Below are positions 8,695 through 15,637 of a DNA stretch of 37,070 nucleotides, one piece after another. Positions within the stretch are counted from its first letter, which is position 1; each line of letters starts with the position of its first letter. The stretch is taken from contig CAIQKV010000006.1 in the NCBI GenBank assembly GCA_903872505.1, forward strand, positions 1-37,070. Reading direction: 5' to 3'. The notes below the pieces were generated by a model that searched no databases, was not told the origin of the DNA, and worked only from the letters and a program-made list of their open reading frames with translations. The position numbers and the translations under genes are program-made. The DNA is from an uncultured Opitutia bacterium. Its GTDB lineage: Bacteria; Verrucomicrobiota; Verrucomicrobiia; Opitutales; Opitutaceae.

Positions 8695-8728
8695 CATTCG
8701 AAATTCGAAAATCCAAATTCGAAATTAC
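8695..8728. repeat. TTCGAA-rich AT repeat abutting a start codon
   Basis: ATTCGAAATTCGAAAATCC followed by AAATTCGAAATTAC, ending one base before the ATG of the PfkB kinase. It is the same sequence type as at 18555-18589 and the arms of 4733-4832. No Shine-Dalgarno sequence can be seen between it and the start codon. Confidence 0.75.
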
Positions 8729-8729
8729 C

Positions 8730-9737
8730 ATGCCCCCTGCGTTTGACCTGATCGGCGTCGGCAACCCGATCATGGACCTGCTCGCCCATGTGGACGACGC
8801 CTTCCTCGCCCGGCACGTCGCCGGCGCCAAGGGCGGCATGGTGCTGGTGGACGATGCCGACATCGCCGCCCTCGTGCAGCAGGTGAAGGGCCAGGTCGCG
8901 ATGATGCCCGGCGGCGCGGCGGGCAACGCCACGCTCGGCGCCGCCCGCCTCGGCCTGCGCGCGACCTACCTCGGCAAGATCGGCGGCGACATCACCGCGG
9001 AACATTACTTCGAGAACTTCACCGCCGCCGGCGGCGACGGCTCGCGCTTCAAGCGCGCCGCGCTCCCCAACGGCCGCTGCCTCTCGCTCGTCACGCCCGA
9101 CGGCCAGCGCACCCTGCGCACGCACCTTGGCGCCGCGATGACGCTGGCCCCCGAGGAGGTCACCCTCGCCGACTTCGCCGGCACCCGCCATGCCCTCATC
9201 GAGGGCTACCTGCTCTTCAACCCCGCCCTGGCCCAGAAGGTCATCGACACCGCCCGCGCCGCCGGCTGCACCCTCAGCATCGACCTCGCGTCCTTCGAGG
9301 TGGTCAACGCCGCCCGCGACTGGATTTTCGGCCAGCTGCGCCAGGGCGTGGACATCGTCTTCGCCAACGAGGACGAGGCGGCCGCGCTGTTCGGGCGCAA
9401 GGACGCCTACGAGAATTTCGCCCGCGAGCTCGCCGGCTTCGGCGGCATCGCCTGCGTGAAGCTGGGCGGCGAAGGTGCCTGGATCGCGCAGGGCAAACAC
9501 CTGCACCGCATCGCCCCGGTCCGCGCCGAGCGCGTCGTCGACACCACCGGCGCGGGCGACTCCTGGGCCGCCGGTTTTCTCTACGGCCACCTGCGCGGCG
9601 CTACGCTGCCCGTCGCCGGCGCGATCGGCTCGATCCTTGGCGCCGAGACCGTCCAGCACCTCGGCGCGGCCATCCCCGACGCCCACTGGCCCCGCATCCG
9701 CGCCGCGGCGGAGGCCCTGGTTAAACAGCCCAAGTAG
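8730..9737 (+). CDS. PfkB-family carbohydrate kinase (adenosine-kinase type)
   Basis: A 335-residue ribokinase-fold enzyme that transfers phosphate from ATP to a sugar or nucleoside hydroxyl. The N-terminal PfkB signature region includes GVGNPIMDLLAHVDDAFL and MMPGGAAGNATLGAARLG, with YLGKIGGD following. The C-terminal signature VVDTTGAGDSWAAGFLYG holds the anion hole and the catalytic base D277. NEDEAAALFG is also typical. Overall it resembles the adenosine-kinase-like branch (PF00294), but the substrate cannot be fixed. The start codon is abutted by an AT-rich TTCGAA repeat with no visible ribosome binding site, and the TAG stop is part of a GTAGGG repeat, so both gene ends touch repeats. 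Confidence 0.93.
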   Translation: MPPAFDLIGVGNPIMDLLAHVDDAFLARHVAGAKGGMVLVDDADIAALVQQVKGQVAMMPGGAAGNATLGAARLGLRATYLGKIGGDITAEHYFENFTAAGGDGSRFKRAALPNGRCLSLVTPDGQRTLRTHLGAAMTLAPEEVTLADFAGTRHALIEGYLLFNPALAQKVIDTARAAGCTLSIDLASFEVVNAARDWIFGQLRQGVDIVFANEDEAAALFGRKDAYENFARELAGFGGIACVKLGGEGAWIAQGKHLHRIAPVRAERVVDTTGAGDSWAAGFLYGHLRGATLPVAGAIGSILGAETVQHLGAAIPDAHWPRIRAAAEALVKQPK

Positions 9738-9828
9738 GGCGGGGTCTTTGACCCTCCCTCTCTGAGCACACCCTCGGCCAAGCCAGGGCAGGTCAAAGAC
9801 CTTGCCCTGCTCCAGTCATCGCGCCTAC
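9734..9828. repeat. GTAGGG-family palindromic repeat, copy 2, supplying two stop codons
   Basis: The left arm GTAGGGCGGGGTCTTTGACC and the inverted right arm (GGTCAAAGACCTTGCCCTGC at 9791-9810) flank an unpaired centre. The outermost right bases read CGCCTAC. The left-end TAG (9735-9737) is the stop codon of the kinase. The right-end TAG, read on the minus strand (9825-9827), is the stop of the SGNH hydrolase. It sits exactly between two convergent genes and may also terminate both transcripts. Confidence 0.85.
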
Positions 9829-10481
9829 GGAAACCACTTGAGCAGCTCGGCCGCGACCAGCTGGTGACCGGTGAGGTTCGGGTGGTTGCCCGACGACATC
9901 ACCGTGGCGAGCTTCACGCCTTCGCGCTCGAGGCGCTGGAACCCCGCAAAGCTGTCCACCAAGCCCACGCCGTGTTCCGCCGCCAGCGACCGCACCTGCG
10001 CCGCGTGCTGCACGAGCGGTTCGGCGGGATCCGTCAGGGAGGCCGCCTGGTCCGGGGTTGGCGTCAGGAGCAGGACCGGGAGGTTCGCCGCCCGCGCCTG
10101 CGCGAGCATCGCCGACCACGCGCGCCGCGCCCGCTCGAGCCCGTCGCCCCGGTCATTGAGCGCGTAATCGATGGTCACCACATCCGGCCGGAGCGGGAGC
10201 ACGTCGGCGGCAAACCGCGCCGCGCCCTTTTCCGAGGTTTCGCCGCCGATGGCCGTCACGATCACGTTGATCACCGCGTGCGGAAAACGCCGCGCCAGGG
10301 CCACGTGCAGCAGATGCGGATAGGACTCGAATGTGCGGATCTCCGGGGTGGCAAAATAACCCGAGGGCACGCTGTGCCCGTGGCAGACGACATGGAGGGT
10401 GCGATTCTCCGGCCAGTCCACGCGGGCGAGCCGGGAAAATTTCTCGAGATAGGTGGCGGGATCGGCGGCAGGGGGGTTCAT
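9825..10481 (-). CDS. SGNH/GDSL-type hydrolase with altered catalytic motifs
   Basis: A 218-residue protein with an SGNH-like plan. Block I is VVCHGHSVPSGY, so the GDS motif reads GHS but Ser is kept. A Gly-containing block II occurs in VTAIGGETSEKG, an ND motif in TIDYALNDRGDG (block III), and a C-terminal SGNHPNLTGHQL (block V). In typical members block V is DxxH; here Ser is in the Asp position while His is kept. SGNH enzymes cleave esters of lipids or carbohydrates, but the substrate is unknown. No signal peptide is seen from ATG 10481, which was preferred to 10517 because family similarity begins near there. The TAG stop lies in the repeat end. Confidence 0.85.
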   Translation of the reverse strand: MNPPAADPATYLEKFSRLARVDWPENRTLHVVCHGHSVPSGYFATPEIRTFESYPHLLHVALARRFPHAVINVIVTAIGGETSEKGAARFAADVLPLRPDVVTIDYALNDRGDGLERARRAWSAMLAQARAANLPVLLLTPTPDQAASLTDPAEPLVQHAAQVRSLAAEHGVGLVDSFAGFQRLEREGVKLATVMSSGNHPNLTGHQLVAAELLKWFP

Positions 10482-10621
10482 CACCCGGCACGGTAGGCGG
10501 TGGAGGAACAAAATCACGGCAAAACCGGCCGTCCGCGCCCAACCCGACCCGGGGGAGGAAATTTCCCGGTAACCTTCCGAATCGAGTCGAGTTACCAGGC
10601 ATCCAGCCTACAACCGCTCCC

Positions 10622-11539
10622 ATGCTTTCCCTCCGTTCCGTCACCAAGCGCTACGGCGCCCTCACGGCGCTGGACGGGGTGTCCCTCGACATCGCCCGCG
10701 GTGAATTCTTCGGCCTGCTCGGGCCCAACGGCGCCGGCAAATCCACGCTCATGTCGCTGGCGGCCGGCCTGCGCCCGCCCGACGCCGGCGTCCTCACGCT
10801 CGATGGCGTCGCGGTCACGCCGTCCGACCCGGCCACGCGCACGGCGCTCGGCCTCGTGCCGCAGTCGCTCGCCCTCTACGACGAGCTGAGCGCCCTGCAG
10901 AATCTCCAGGTCTTCGGCCGGCTCTACGGCCTGCACGGCGGCGTCCTGCGCGAGCGGATCGACGAGGCGCTCGCGGCCGTCGGGCTGACCGACCGCCGCC
11001 GCGACCAGGTGAAAACCTACTCCGGCGGCATGAAGCGCCGGCTCAACCTCGTCGCCGCGCTCCTCCACCGGCCCAAGCTCCTGCTCTGCGACGAGCCCAC
11101 GGTCGGCATCGATCCCCAGTCCCGCAACGCCATCTTCGACTACCTCGAGGCGCGCAACCGCGCGGGCCTCACGATCATCTATTCCACGCACTACATGGAG
11201 GAGGCCACGCGCCTGTGCTCGCGCATCGCAATCATCGACCACGGCCGGATCCACGCCCTCGGCACGCTCGACGAGCTGCTCACGCGGCTGCCCTTCGAGG
11301 AGGAAATCGGCTTTCCCGCCATCCCCGCGACCGCGGCGCTCGCCGCCGAGCTCGGCGCCCAGGGCACGCTCACCACGCTCGACGGCCGCCATCGCTTCGA
11401 GCCGCGCGCGGACTTCCCGCTCTCGGCCTTCTACGCCCGGACCGAGGCCCACGGGCTGGCGCCCCGGCTCTTCACCGCCGCGCGCCCCACCCTCGAGGCC
11501 GTGTTCCTGCACCTGACCGGCCGCAACCTCCGCGAATAA
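10622..11539 (+). CDS. ABC transporter ATP-binding protein (ABC-2 exporter)
   Basis: A 305-residue cytoplasmic ATPase, DrrA/CcmA-like. Walker A is GLLGPNGAGKST, the Q-loop lies in LGLVPQSLALYDELS, the signature is KTYSGGMKRRLNL, Walker B is LLLCDEPTVGIDPQSR and the switch His is in IIYSTHYMEEA. A C-terminal extension of about 80 residues follows, as usual in ABC-2 ATPases. ATG 10622 was chosen because MLSLRSVTKRYGALTALDGV is the normal N-terminus; the upstream open frame to 10331 is antisense to the SGNH gene. The permease gene follows six bases after the stop, forming a two-gene exporter operon. Confidence 0.95.
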   Translation: MLSLRSVTKRYGALTALDGVSLDIARGEFFGLLGPNGAGKSTLMSLAAGLRPPDAGVLTLDGVAVTPSDPATRTALGLVPQSLALYDELSALQNLQVFGRLYGLHGGVLRERIDEALAAVGLTDRRRDQVKTYSGGMKRRLNLVAALLHRPKLLLCDEPTVGIDPQSRNAIFDYLEARNRAGLTIIYSTHYMEEATRLCSRIAIIDHGRIHALGTLDELLTRLPFEEEIGFPAIPATAALAAELGAQGTLTTLDGRHRFEPRADFPLSAFYARTEAHGLAPRLFTAARPTLEAVFLHLTGRNLRE

Positions 11540-11545
11540 CCCGCC

Positions 11546-12961
11546 ATGGCCGTCATCCCCACCCTCGTCCGCAAGGACATCGCGAATTTTCTCCGCAACC
11601 GCGCCGCGGTCAGCCTGACGTTCGTCGTGCCGATCGTGCTGATCTACATCTTCGGCTGGGTCTTCGGGCTGAACCAGAAGGACACCGGCCCCACCGGCAT
11701 CCGCCTGGCCGTCGTCAATGCCAGCCCCAATCCCGCCGCGCAAAAACTGGTCGACGCGCTGCGGGCCGAGAAGGCCTTCCGCGTCGTCACCACGTTCGAC
11801 AACCCCGACCGGACCACCCGCCCGCTCACCGAGGCGGATCTGCGCCCGCTGATCCGCGACGGCCGGTTTCGCTTCGCGGTCGTCATCCCCGCCGACGTGG
11901 TCCGCACGGATGACATCGGCCTGCACCTGCAGATCCTCTCCGACCCGCGCAACGACATCGAGGCCCAGACCGTCAACGGCCTGCTGCAGAAGGCGATTTT
12001 CTCCAACGTCCCGGAGTTGCTCGGCCAGTCGCTGCAGGCCCGCGCGAAGCAGTTCCTCGGCGACGGCCGGTTCAACCAGTTCAACCGCGGCATCGCCAAC
12101 TCGGTCGCCACGGCCTTCGGTGGCGACCCCGCCCAGATCCAGCGCACCATCGAGTCCGGCAGCCTCGGCCTGGACCGGATCACCCGGCCCGCCAAGCCCG
12201 CCGATCCCACCCTGCGCCGCCTCGACAACGCGCCCGCCGCCGCCCCAACCCCGGGCACACCCGCCGCCGCCAAACCCGTGCCGGCCACCGCGGCGGATTT
12301 CTTCTCGCGCCTCGTCAAGATCGACCAGGAGCAGGTGGTGGGCAAAAACGTGCAGAGCCCCGCCGCCACGCGCCTGGTGGGCGGCTGGGCCATCATGTTC
12401 CTGCTCTTTGCGGTGAGCGGGGGCGCGGCGGCGTTCTTCGACGAGGAGAATGCCGGCGTCTTCCAACGCATCCTGTCCGCGCCGGTCTCCCGCGCCCAAC
12501 TGCTCTGGAGCCGTTTTCTTTACGGCGTCCTGCTCGGCCTGGTCCAGCTGCTGACCATGTTCCTCGCCGGGCACCTGATGTACGGCATCGATGTCTTCGG
12601 CCACCTGGGCAATCTGATCGCCGTGAGCGTTTTTGCCGCCGCGGCCTGCTCCTCGTTTGGCATGCTGATCGCCGCGCTCGCGCCCAACGCGACGGCCGCC
12701 AGCGGGCTGTCGACCCTGCTGGTGATGGTCATGAGTGCGACCGGCGGCGCGTGGTTCCCCATGAGTTTCATGCCGGAGTTCATGCAGACGATCGGGAAGT
12801 TCACCCTCGTGTACTGGTCGATGGAGGGTTTCCAGCAGGTCCTCTGGGCCGAACGCAGCTTCGTCGAGCTGCTGCCCATCCTCGGGATCCTCGCTGGCAT
12901 CACCCTGGCCGTGATGACCGTCGCCATCTGGCGGCTGAATAAGAAATCGATCTTCGCGTAG
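11546..12961 (+). CDS. ABC-2 type transporter permease
   Basis: A 471-residue inner-membrane protein. One helix near residues 22-42 (VSLTFVVPIVLIYIFGWVFGL) is followed by a large soluble domain of about 230 residues with a Pro/Ala-rich stretch (APAAAPTPGTPAAAKPVPA). Five more helices lie between about residue 280 and the C-terminus. This is the ABC2_membrane_3 layout used to export drugs, lipids or polymers. It is paired with the ATPase directly upstream. The segment FFDEENAGVFQRILSAPVSR is the conserved coupling region after the first C-terminal helix. The substrate is not predictable. Confidence 0.93.
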   Translation: MAVIPTLVRKDIANFLRNRAAVSLTFVVPIVLIYIFGWVFGLNQKDTGPTGIRLAVVNASPNPAAQKLVDALRAEKAFRVVTTFDNPDRTTRPLTEADLRPLIRDGRFRFAVVIPADVVRTDDIGLHLQILSDPRNDIEAQTVNGLLQKAIFSNVPELLGQSLQARAKQFLGDGRFNQFNRGIANSVATAFGGDPAQIQRTIESGSLGLDRITRPAKPADPTLRRLDNAPAAAPTPGTPAAAKPVPATAADFFSRLVKIDQEQVVGKNVQSPAATRLVGGWAIMFLLFAVSGGAAAFFDEENAGVFQRILSAPVSRAQLLWSRFLYGVLLGLVQLLTMFLAGHLMYGIDVFGHLGNLIAVSVFAAAACSSFGMLIAALAPNATAASGLSTLLVMVMSATGGAWFPMSFMPEFMQTIGKFTLVYWSMEGFQQVLWAERSFVELLPILGILAGITLAVMTVAIWRLNKKSIFA

Positions 12962-12974
12962 GTCCGCATGCCCA

Positions 12975-13035
12975 CGCGGCGAGGGCGCCGCGTCTCCAGC
13001 CGAGCTGACCTGGAGCTGCGGCGCCCCCGCCGCGG
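12975..13035. repeat. REP-like GC-rich inverted pair, copy B
   Basis: Units at 12975-12997 (ending GCGTCTCC) and 13012-13035 (starting GGAGCTGCGGCGCC) are inverted copies of each other around a 14-base spacer. They match the units of copy A at 1158-1217 but in the opposite relative order, as bacterial REP/BIME units do. The element lies between the ABC permease and proA. Confidence 0.7.
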
Positions 13036-13047
13036 TCAGTTGCCTTT

Positions 13048-13078
13048 TTCCGTGCCTTCCGTGTCTTCCGTGGTTTCC
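13048..13078. repeat. Short tandem repeat TTCCGTGNN x3 upstream of proA
   Basis: Three TTCCGTG heptamers spaced at nine-base intervals and a trailing TTTCC, ending ten bases before the proA start codon. A related ATTCGTG pair precedes the ABC ATPase at 16738. No conventional ribosome binding site is seen between the repeat and the ATG. Confidence 0.6.
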
Positions 13079-13088
13079 TATCACGAGC

Positions 13089-14363
13089 ATGTCCGCCGAC
13101 CTCGCCCAACTTGTCACGTCCCTCGCGCAGCGCGCCCGCGCCGCGTCGCTCGTGCTGGCGACCGTGCCGACCGCCGCCAAGAACGCCGCGCTCGTGCAAC
13201 TGGCCGGTTTGATCGACGCCTCGCACCCCGTGCTGCTGGCCGCCAACCAGCGCGACCTTGCCGCGCCGGAGGCCGCCGTCCTCACCGCCGCCGCCCGCGA
13301 CCGGCTCACGCTCGATGCCGCCCGGCTGCAGCAGCTCGCCGCGTCGGTCCGCGCGGTTGCCGCCCTGCCCGACCCGGTCGGCGACGTGCTCGAGGACTTC
13401 ACCCGGCCGAACGGCCTGCGCATCCGCAAACTCCGCGTGCCGATCGGCGTGATCGGCATCGTGTACGAGGCGCGGCCCAACGTCACCATCGACTGCGCCG
13501 TGCTCTGCCTGAAAAGCGGCAACGCCTGCATCCTCCGGGGCGGGAAGGAGTGCTTCCACACCAACACCGCTTTGGTTGAGCTCATCACCCGCGCGCTGGC
13601 GGCCGCCGGTCTCCCGGTTGACGCCGTGCAACTCATCCCCACCACGGACCGCGCCGCGCTCACCACCCTGCTCCGGCTCGACACCCTCGTCCACTGCATC
13701 ATCCCCCGCGGCGGCGAGAGCCTGATCCGCTTTGTCGCGGAAAACTCCACCATCCCCGTCATCAAGCACTACCGCGGCGTGTGCTTCGTCTACGTGGACG
13801 CCGCCGCCGACCTCGCGATGGCGGAGGCCATCACCGTCAACGCCAAGGCGTCCCGCCCCAGCGCGTGCAACGCCGCCGAGCAGCTGCTCGTCCACCGCGG
13901 CGTCGCGGACCAATTCCTCCCCCGGGTCGCGGCCGCGCTCGTCGCGCGGAAGGTCGCGCTCCGCTGCGACGCCGCCAGCGCCGCGATCCTCGCGCGGGAG
14001 AATATCCCGCACACCGCCGCGACCGCCGCCGACTTCTCGACTGAGTTCCTGGACTACGTCATCGCCCTCCGCGTCGTCGATTCGCTCGACGCCGCGATCG
14101 CGACGATCAACCGCGACGGTTCCAACCACAGCGACGCCATCGTGACCGCGGAAGCGGCGGCCGCACGCCGGTTCCTCGCCGAGGTGGACAGCGCGACGGT
14201 CTACTGGAACGCGAGCACGCGCTTCACCGACGGCTTCGAGTTCGGCTACGGCGCCGAGATCGGCATCAGCACCGACCGGCTCCACGCCCGCGGGCCGATG
14301 GGCCTGCGCGAGCTCTGCACGCACAAGTTCGTCATCGCGGGAACCGGCCAGGTGCGCGGGTGA
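13089..14363 (+). CDS. proA: Gamma-glutamyl phosphate reductase (glutamate-5-semialdehyde dehydrogenase)
   Basis: Second step of proline biosynthesis: NADPH-dependent reduction of glutamyl-5-phosphate. The 424-residue aldehyde-dehydrogenase-fold protein has the family hallmarks RIRKLRVPIGVIGIVYEARPNVTIDC and the catalytic C260 in SRPSACNAAEQLLVH. It also has GSNHSDAIVT and the C-terminal FTDGFEFGYGAEIGISTDRLHARGPMGLRELCT. Length is normal. No proB is visible in the window. It starts at ATG 13089 just after the TTCCGTG repeat, and a small lipoprotein gene begins 11 bases downstream. Confidence 0.97.
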   Translation: MSADLAQLVTSLAQRARAASLVLATVPTAAKNAALVQLAGLIDASHPVLLAANQRDLAAPEAAVLTAAARDRLTLDAARLQQLAASVRAVAALPDPVGDVLEDFTRPNGLRIRKLRVPIGVIGIVYEARPNVTIDCAVLCLKSGNACILRGGKECFHTNTALVELITRALAAAGLPVDAVQLIPTTDRAALTTLLRLDTLVHCIIPRGGESLIRFVAENSTIPVIKHYRGVCFVYVDAAADLAMAEAITVNAKASRPSACNAAEQLLVHRGVADQFLPRVAAALVARKVALRCDAASAAILARENIPHTAATAADFSTEFLDYVIALRVVDSLDAAIATINRDGSNHSDAIVTAEAAAARRFLAEVDSATVYWNASTRFTDGFEFGYGAEIGISTDRLHARGPMGLRELCTHKFVIAGTGQVRG

Positions 14364-14374
14364 CTCAAGCACCC

Positions 14375-14587
14375 ATGCGCCCACGAATCCCTTCATTCGC
14401 GGTCCTCGCACTCCTCCTGGCGCTCGCCTCGGCCGGCCTCGCCGGCTGCAGCACCGTCAAGCCCTGGGCCCACGGGGGCTCCGACCACCCGGCCCAGGCC
14501 GGGGGCAGCGTGCGGGTGCCGTTCGCAACCTCGCCACGGGTCGACACCTACTCTGCCGGGGGTTGCATGGAACCCCGCCCGTTCTAA
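14375..14587 (+). CDS. Small predicted lipoprotein
   Basis: A 70-residue protein. MRPRIPSFAVLALLLALASAGLAGC is a signal peptide with a lipobox (LAGC, acylated Cys at residue 25). The mature part is only about 46 residues, begins CSTVKPWAHGG and ends in a Cys-containing tail (GGCMEPRPF). The VKPW segment after the lipid anchor recalls small lipoproteins of the DUF4266 type, but the match is too short to assign. An in-frame GTG at 14360 overlaps the proA stop and would add five residues. It probably sits in the membrane, co-transcribed with proA or with the secreted protein gene ten bases downstream. Confidence 0.7.
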   Translation: MRPRIPSFAVLALLLALASAGLAGCSTVKPWAHGGSDHPAQAGGSVRVPFATSPRVDTYSAGGCMEPRPF

Positions 14588-14596
14588 GCTGACGTT

Positions 14597-15232
14597 ATGG
14601 TGATGGCCCAGACAGACCGCCTCCGCTTGCTCCTGACCACGCTGCTCGCGCTCAGCCTCACCGCGGCCGGCCGGGCGCAGGCCACCGCGCCCAACCCGAT
14701 CGCCGAACCCGCGAAAACCGCGTCCGCCTCCGAACCGGAAAACTCCTCCTCCCACCCGAAGCACGCGCGCGTCATGTCGGATGAAGTCGCCGCCACGCTC
14801 GCCAGCGGGATGCCCAAGTACAACCCGCCGAAGCCCGTCGCGCCCAAGCCCGAGGAGGAGCAGCCCGATCTGCGGGAAATCGACAAGCCGAAGAACACCA
14901 TCATCCGCCTGCCGAAGTACGTCGTGAAGGAGCCCAAGCCACCGGTCTTCCGCGAGATCGACCTGCGTTCCAAGTCGCAGCAGGCCGATATCGCCTTGCG
15001 GACGCACGCTGGCCTCAAGATTGGCAACATCGGTGGATTGAACGATCCGGTGGCGCTGATGATGTATCAGGAGCAGGACCGGCTGAACAACATGTCCGAC
15101 CTGTCCGACGAGGCCAAGACCGCCAAGCGCGCCGGTGATACCGCCGCCAGCGACTACATTCTGAAGGAAAGCAAGCGGGCGTACTACCGCCCGTCCGACT
15201 TCGGCTGGAACAGCGACGGCGGCGGCAAGTAG
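14597..15232 (+). CDS. Secreted hypothetical protein, Pro/Lys-rich
   Basis: A 211-residue protein with an N-terminal signal peptide (LRLLLTTLLALSLTAAGRAQA, cleavage after AQA). It is followed by a low-complexity, Pro/Glu/Lys-rich region (NPPKPVAPKPEEEQPDLREIDKP) and a polar C-terminal part with no recognised domain. A second ATG at 14603 is an equally good start. The segment IIRLPKYVVKEPKPPVFREID recalls linkers of periplasmic proteins but gives no function. It follows the small lipoprotein gene at ten bases, so the two may act together in the envelope. Confidence 0.7.
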   Translation: MVMAQTDRLRLLLTTLLALSLTAAGRAQATAPNPIAEPAKTASASEPENSSSHPKHARVMSDEVAATLASGMPKYNPPKPVAPKPEEEQPDLREIDKPKNTIIRLPKYVVKEPKPPVFREIDLRSKSQQADIALRTHAGLKIGNIGGLNDPVALMMYQEQDRLNNMSDLSDEAKTAKRAGDTAASDYILKESKRAYYRPSDFGWNSDGGGK

Positions 15233-15271
15233 CCGCATCAGAACCGCACCGACCGGCCCATCGCGATCGTT

Positions 15272-15340
15272 GAGCCGGAAACCAGGAAGCCACGAATCAG
15301 GCGCCTGATCCGTTTCCTGGATTCCTGGCTTCCGGCTTCA
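15272..15340. terminator. Large imperfect hairpin between convergent genes
   Basis: GAGCCGGAAACCAGGAAGCC (left) pairs with the inverted right arm ending GGATTCCTGGCTTCCGGCTTC, around a perfect inner palindrome AATCAGGCGCCTGAT. It separates the ends of the secreted protein gene and of the small gene at 15338-15628 and overlaps the latter's stop codon. A bidirectional terminator role is likely. There is no strong U-run, so it could instead be another dispersed repeat. Confidence 0.5.
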
Positions 15341-15628
15341 AGCGTCTCCCAGCAGCGCGCGCGCAATCGCCTCGCGCTCGGCGTCCAGCGTGACGTTGGC
15401 CGGCGGCGGCGGCTGGCCGGCCCGCGCATACCAGTAGCGGGCGTTCGCCGTGTCGCCTTCCCGCCGGTGCAGGTAGGCGTGCACCCACGAGCCCGCGGCG
15501 CCCTCGTCCGCCTGGGCGCAGGCATGGGCGCGCGCCCAGTCGCCATGCGCCTCGTGCCAGAGTGCCGCCAGGGCCGGGCCGGCGTCCGCGGGCGGCGCCG
15601 CCGCAGCCAGAAATTCCGCAAATGACAT
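15338..15628 (-). CDS. Small conserved hypothetical protein (WHEAHGDW / AYLHRREGD family)
   Basis: A 96-residue soluble protein, MSFAEFLAAAAPPADAGPAL..., with the distinctive conserved blocks ALWHEAHGDWARAHACAQ and GSWVHAYLHRREGDTANARYWYARAG. I recognise this as a widespread small family of unknown function with TPR-like helical character. ATG 15628 was preferred to ATG 15655, which would overlap the divergent birA gene. The birA start lies ten bases away on the other strand, so the two must share a very compact promoter region. Confidence 0.8.
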   Translation of the reverse strand: MSFAEFLAAAAPPADAGPALAALWHEAHGDWARAHACAQADEGAAGSWVHAYLHRREGDTANARYWYARAGQPPPPANVTLDAEREAIARALLGDA

Positions 15629-15637
15629 TTGCCCAGC

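Noticed and set aside
10592-13765. Very long minus-strand open frame (1057 codons)
   Set aside because: It runs antisense to the ABC exporter genes and proA, has the Arg/Ala/Gly/Glu-rich low-complexity look of GC-rich shadow frames and contains no recognisable motif.
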